From positions 62,001 to 126,000 of the forward strand of contig NZ_JAAIXY010000017.1 in NCBI RefSeq assembly GCF_010894455.1: a stretch of DNA of 64,000 nucleotides. Reading direction: 5' to 3'. Within the stretch, counting starts at the first letter, position 1, and every line of letters starts with the position of its first letter. The notes under the pieces are model-generated. The model worked only from the letters and a program-made list of their open reading frames with translations, was not told where the DNA came from and did no database searches. This document shows, piece by piece, positions 60,920-64,000 of this stretch. The position numbers and the translations under genes are program-made. The stretch comes from Myxococcus eversor (GTDB lineage: Bacteria > Myxococcota > Myxococcia > Myxococcales > Myxococcaceae).

Positions 60920-63356
60920 CAACGGCAAGTCGCGCGGATTCCCCAGCCGGCTCGCGCGTCAGGTGAGGGACCAGCCGGACATCCCGACCGTCACTCTCCA
61001 CCGTGACGGCGCCGTCGATGTCCGTCCGCCAACACTCGCTGCCCGCGGCCCGGTAGCGCGCCTCCACCTCCGGGTGGGGAAAGCCGAAGCGGTTGCGCCG
61101 GCCGACACAGAAGACGACGTGCCGGGGCTTGATGCGGTCCACCAGCGCCTGGGTGGAGGACGTGCGCGAGCCGTGGTGCGGCGCCTTCAGCACCGTCACC
61201 GGGTCCAGGGTGTCCGCCAGCAGCGCTTCGGCGTCATGCTCCATGTCCCCAGGCAGCAGCACGGTGACGTCTCCATGCCGGACGCGCAGCACGACGCTGC
61301 GGTCGTTCACCCCCTCGAGCAGCTCGCGCTCCTCGGCCCCCGGTGGACCCAGCACCTCCAGCGTCGCCTCGCCCAGGCGCAGCGAGGGATGTCCGGCCTC
61401 CACTGTCTCGACGCTCGCGTCACGTGCCGCCGCGACCACCTGACGAGACAGCGGGCCACCCTCGTCTCCGGCCGGCAGCCACAGCCGCGCGGTGGGTATC
61501 TCCTTCAGCGTGGAGATGAGCCCCAGCGCATGGTCCGGATGGGGATGGGACAGCACCGCCAGTTCCAGGTTGGAGATGTTCTGGTGCCGCAGATAGGGCA
61601 GGACGAAGCGCACGCCGGTGTCCGCGCCATTCGGTGAGCCGCCTCCATCCACGAGCGCGTGGTGTCCACGGGAGCTGAGCACCACGGCGTCGCCCTGGCC
61701 GACGGAGAGGAAGGTGACGCGCAGGCCCGGCTCGGGCGCGAGCCTGGGAACGAGGGCCGCCGCGACGAGCGCCACGGGAGCAAGCCATCCGCACGCGCGC
61801 CACCGACCCGAGCCCAGGGCCCACGTCAGCAGGCCGAAGGCATACAGCGCGGCCCAACCCCCGAGCGGAGGCACCTCCACGGAGGCCAGGGGCATGGCCG
61901 CGAATGCACGGGTGATCCACAGCAGCGCCTCCGACGCCCACGCTCCGGCCCACAGCACGGGAATCGCCAGCGGTGGCGCCACCACGAACAGCGCGGCCCC
62001 ACCCGCCGCCAGGCCCGTGAGCAGTCCGCAGAGGGGCAGGGCGATGATGTTGGAGAGCAGTCCCGCCAGGCTCACCCGCCCGAAGGCCGAGGCCGCCACG
62101 GGCAGTCCCGAAAGCGTGGCGGCGGCGCTCGCGCACAAGGTCTGCGCCATGGTCTCTCGTCCCTGTCCCCAGAGTCGGGCCCAGCGGCGCGGCTCGCCTG
62201 GGTCCGGCGTCGCGAAGGGGAGGGCCCCGCGCAGGGCCGGCACGAGCAGCACCAGCCCGAGCACCGCGAGGAACGACAGCCGCAGCGACAGGTCCTCCAC
62301 GCTGGACGGCGCCCACATCACCAGCACCAGCGCCGCCGCGGCCAGGCCATTCAGCCCATCCGCGCGCTTCCACCACGCCAACCCCAACAGCACCACCGTC
62401 GCCATCACCGCCGAGCGCACCGCCGGAGGCTGGCTACCGGTGAACAACACATAGGCCCAGACGAACGGCACCGCCGCGGGCGCCGCCACCCGCCGGGCAT
62501 CCAGTTTCCGCCACCGCGCGCCGGCCCGCACCAGCAGCCGCCGCAACAGCGCGAGCGTCATCAAGGCGAGGGCCGCGACATGCAGGCCGCTCACGCTCAG
62601 TACGTGCGCGAGGCCCGCTCGGGAGAAGGCCTCCTCCCACTCCGCATCCAGCTCCGCGCGCCGCCCCGCCGCCAGTGTGAGGAAGAGGGCCGCGGAGTCC
62701 CGCGAGGGGGCCACGCGGTGGGTGGCCTCGGCCAGTCGCTCCCGCGTGTCCTCCATCGACCACCGCCACGTCGTCGCCCGGGACAGCACCAGCACGCGTC
62801 CGGCGTCCGCCACCCCGGTGAAGGCCACGCCCTGCCGACGACGGACGGACGTGAAGTCCTTCTCTCCGGGATTGGCGGCGGGCGTGTCTGGCGTCAGTCG
62901 AACGCGGGCCCTGAGGCGCTGGCCGGCGAGCAACGGCGGCGGAGCTCCGCGAAGCGTCAGGTTCAGCTTGAAGCGAGCGCTCTCGAGCGTCCCGTCCTCG
63001 GGCCCCGCACGCGCCACCACCAGCCGCACCCGGGTGGCTTCATCCAGGCGGTCGACCCGCTCGGCTTCGCCCTCCACCACGGCCTCGCCGCCCCTCGACA
63101 GGGACTGCGGGACTTGGACCCGGGATTCCCACCGAGCGAGCCCGGCTCCAGCCATCCAGAGTGCGCCCAGCACCGCCAGATGGGAACCAGGCAGCCGGGC
63201 GAGCGCCAGGCCGATTGCTCCCAGCAAAACCCCGCACACCAGAAATAGCTCGGCCGGGCCGTCCGTTCCGGGAGACCAGAGAGCGCCTAGCAGCAAGCTC
63301 AACGCAGGAAAGAAAAGAGGACGCGTCCCCAGGTCGCGCCACGCGTAACGATCCAC
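60897..63356 (-). CDS. comEC: ComEC/Rec2-family DNA uptake channel protein
   Basis: An 819-residue protein from GTG 63356 (an ATG at 63428 is also open). It has an N-terminal OB-type DUF4131 domain after three helices. A polytopic competence domain follows, with HVLSVSGLHVAALALMTLALLRR and further helices up to about 540. A C-terminal metallo-beta-lactamase-like domain holds VTFLSVGQGDAVVL, ALVDGGG, LSHPHPDHALGL and PHHGSRTSST. ComEC carries single-stranded DNA across the inner membrane in transformation, and the C-terminal domain is thought to degrade one strand. All beta-lactamase-fold ligands appear intact. It is divergent from cdnL, 191 bases apart. Confidence 0.93.
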   Translation of the reverse strand: MDRYAWRDLGTRPLFFPALSLLLGALWSPGTDGPAELFLVCGVLLGAIGLALARLPGSHLAVLGALWMAGAGLARWESRVQVPQSLSRGGEAVVEGEAERVDRLDEATRVRLVVARAGPEDGTLESARFKLNLTLRGAPPPLLAGQRLRARVRLTPDTPAANPGEKDFTSVRRRQGVAFTGVADAGRVLVLSRATTWRWSMEDTRERLAEATHRVAPSRDSAALFLTLAAGRRAELDAEWEEAFSRAGLAHVLSVSGLHVAALALMTLALLRRLLVRAGARWRKLDARRVAAPAAVPFVWAYVLFTGSQPPAVRSAVMATVVLLGLAWWKRADGLNGLAAAALVLVMWAPSSVEDLSLRLSFLAVLGLVLLVPALRGALPFATPDPGEPRRWARLWGQGRETMAQTLCASAAATLSGLPVAASAFGRVSLAGLLSNIIALPLCGLLTGLAAGGAALFVVAPPLAIPVLWAGAWASEALLWITRAFAAMPLASVEVPPLGGWAALYAFGLLTWALGSGRWRACGWLAPVALVAAALVPRLAPEPGLRVTFLSVGQGDAVVLSSRGHHALVDGGGSPNGADTGVRFVLPYLRHQNISNLELAVLSHPHPDHALGLISTLKEIPTARLWLPAGDEGGPLSRQVVAAARDASVETVEAGHPSLRLGEATLEVLGPPGAEERELLEGVNDRSVVLRVRHGDVTVLLPGDMEHDAEALLADTLDPVTVLKAPHHGSRTSSTQALVDRIKPRHVVFCVGRRNRFGFPHPEVEARYRAAGSECWRTDIDGAVTVESDGRDVRLVPHLTREPAGESARLAVDARHSHR

Positions 63357-63466
63357 CCGCCACCCCGTCCAACACCGTCCGTCACGCCGGCTCGTACACC
63401 GAGCGATACCGCGTACGAAAACCGACAACGTAGTCGGGCGCGTCCTGGGTGGTCAAGGCGATATCG

Positions 63467-63495
63467 TTGCCCGTGGATGTGGTTTGTGGTAGTAG
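63467..63495 (+). promoter_or_regulatory. Probable promoter of cdnL
   Basis: TTGCCC at 63467-63472 and TAGTAG at 63490-63495 have a 17-base spacer, about 50 bases before the cdnL start. Sequence inference only. Confidence 0.4.
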
Positions 63496-63547
63496 TGCCC
63501 GGCTTGGTGATGGAAGGCCGGGAGCGAGTCTTTCAAGGAGGCAGTTA

Positions 63548-64000
63548 GTGCAGACCAGCTTCAAGACTGGTGACAAGGCGGTTTATCCGGGCCAGGGCGT
63601 CGGTGAGGTGATGGGTATCGAGCACACCGAAGTGGCCGGTCAGCGCCAGTCCTTCTACGTGCTGCGCATCCTGGAGAACGGGATGCGGATCATGATCCCG
63701 ATCAACAAGGTCGGATCGGTCGGCCTCCGGGAGATCATCAGCGAGGAGGACGTCAAGCAGGTCTACTCCATCCTCAAGGAGAAGGACATCTCGGTCGACT
63801 CCACGACCTGGAACCGGCGCTACCGGGAGTACATGGAGAAGATCAAGACGGGCTCCGTCTTTGAGATCGCCGAAGTGCTGCGCGACCTGTACTTGCTGAA
63901 GGGTGACAAGGACCTGTCCTTTGGCGAGCGGAAGATGCTCGACACGGCGCGTTCGCTGCTCATCAAGGAGCTGTCGCTGGCCAAGGACTGCACCGAGGAA
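63548..64000 (+). CDS. cdnL: CdnL, CarD-family RNA polymerase-binding protein (3' end cut)
   Basis: The frame from GTG 63548 (AAGGAGG upstream) runs to the window edge for 151 residues. It starts MQTSFKTGDKAVYPGQGVGE, the known N-terminus of M. xanthus CdnL as I recall it. The N-terminal part (about 1-65) is the CarD_CdnL_TRCF RNA polymerase-binding Tudor-like domain with RILENGMRIMIPINKVGSVGLR, and the rest is the helical domain that contacts promoter DNA. CdnL stabilises open complexes at rRNA and other promoters, and the family protein is essential in M. xanthus. The last residues visible are AKDCTEE, about a dozen short of the full protein. The near-identity supports assigning the window to the Myxococcales. 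Confidence 0.95.
   Translation, partial: MQTSFKTGDKAVYPGQGVGEVMGIEHTEVAGQRQSFYVLRILENGMRIMIPINKVGSVGLREIISEEDVKQVYSILKEKDISVDSTTWNRRYREYMEKIKTGSVFEIAEVLRDLYLLKGDKDLSFGERKMLDTARSLLIKELSLAKDCTEE

Overview
The window is high-GC bacterial DNA with the marks of a myxobacterium of the Myxococcus/Corallococcus group. These include a HRDVSPQN-type Ser/Thr kinase, FHA proteins, an ASH-repeat/VWA lipoprotein, a PixB-like PilZ/acetyltransferase protein and, at the right edge, a near-textbook CdnL (the first 151 residues). Genes are dense on both strands, with short operons and many GTG or TTG starts. I see no rRNA, tRNA, CRISPR array, insertion sequence or prophage.

Layout. 1-4.8 kb: rhodanese-MoeB (partial), A-type Fe-S carrier, acyl-CoA thioesterase, deoxynucleoside kinase, glycerophosphodiesterase and a secreted lipoprotein. 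4.9-14.6 kb: membrane Ser/Thr kinase, SprT-like metallopeptidase, a polytopic membrane protein, a small secreted Cys-rich (metallothionein-like) protein, methyltransferase, zinc-ribbon protein and NadA. 15.0-21.1 kb: a tightly overlapping three-gene unit of PixB-like protein, methyltransferase and double-kinase hybrid sensor. 21.3-28.7 kb: two convergent POT peptide transporters, a candidate small RNA in a 467-base gap, UvrA and an EamA transporter. 28.9-35.3 kb: a large cell-surface VWA lipoprotein, a metallophosphoesterase that resembles eukaryotic RNA lariat debranching enzyme, a lipoprotein hydrolase and a PAP2 phosphatase. 35.4-40.0 kb: a coupled pair (thioredoxin-MORN-TPR protein and acidic FHA protein) and a double GNAT protein.

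40.0-44.9 kb (minus strand) is the clearest accessory island. It reads, in transcription order, as a DUF4150 PAAR-like spike protein; a 1026-residue protein fusing a HEAT region, a catalytically degenerate ketosynthase-like region and a C-terminal AHH-type nuclease; an Imm11-family protein; and an Imm49-family protein. This looks like a type VI secretion-type polymorphic toxin with two immunity genes. Its toxin tip and immunity genes have visibly lower GC than the rest.

45.1-64.0 kb: a beta-solenoid-like protein of unknown role, an AddB/AddA-type recombination nuclease-helicase pair followed by purA, a TPR protein with 54-base repeats, a small PH-like membrane protein, a membrane-anchored double FHA protein, a YqjF-like protein, a membrane protein, a CBM9-like lipoprotein, a small protein, ComEC and the start of cdnL.
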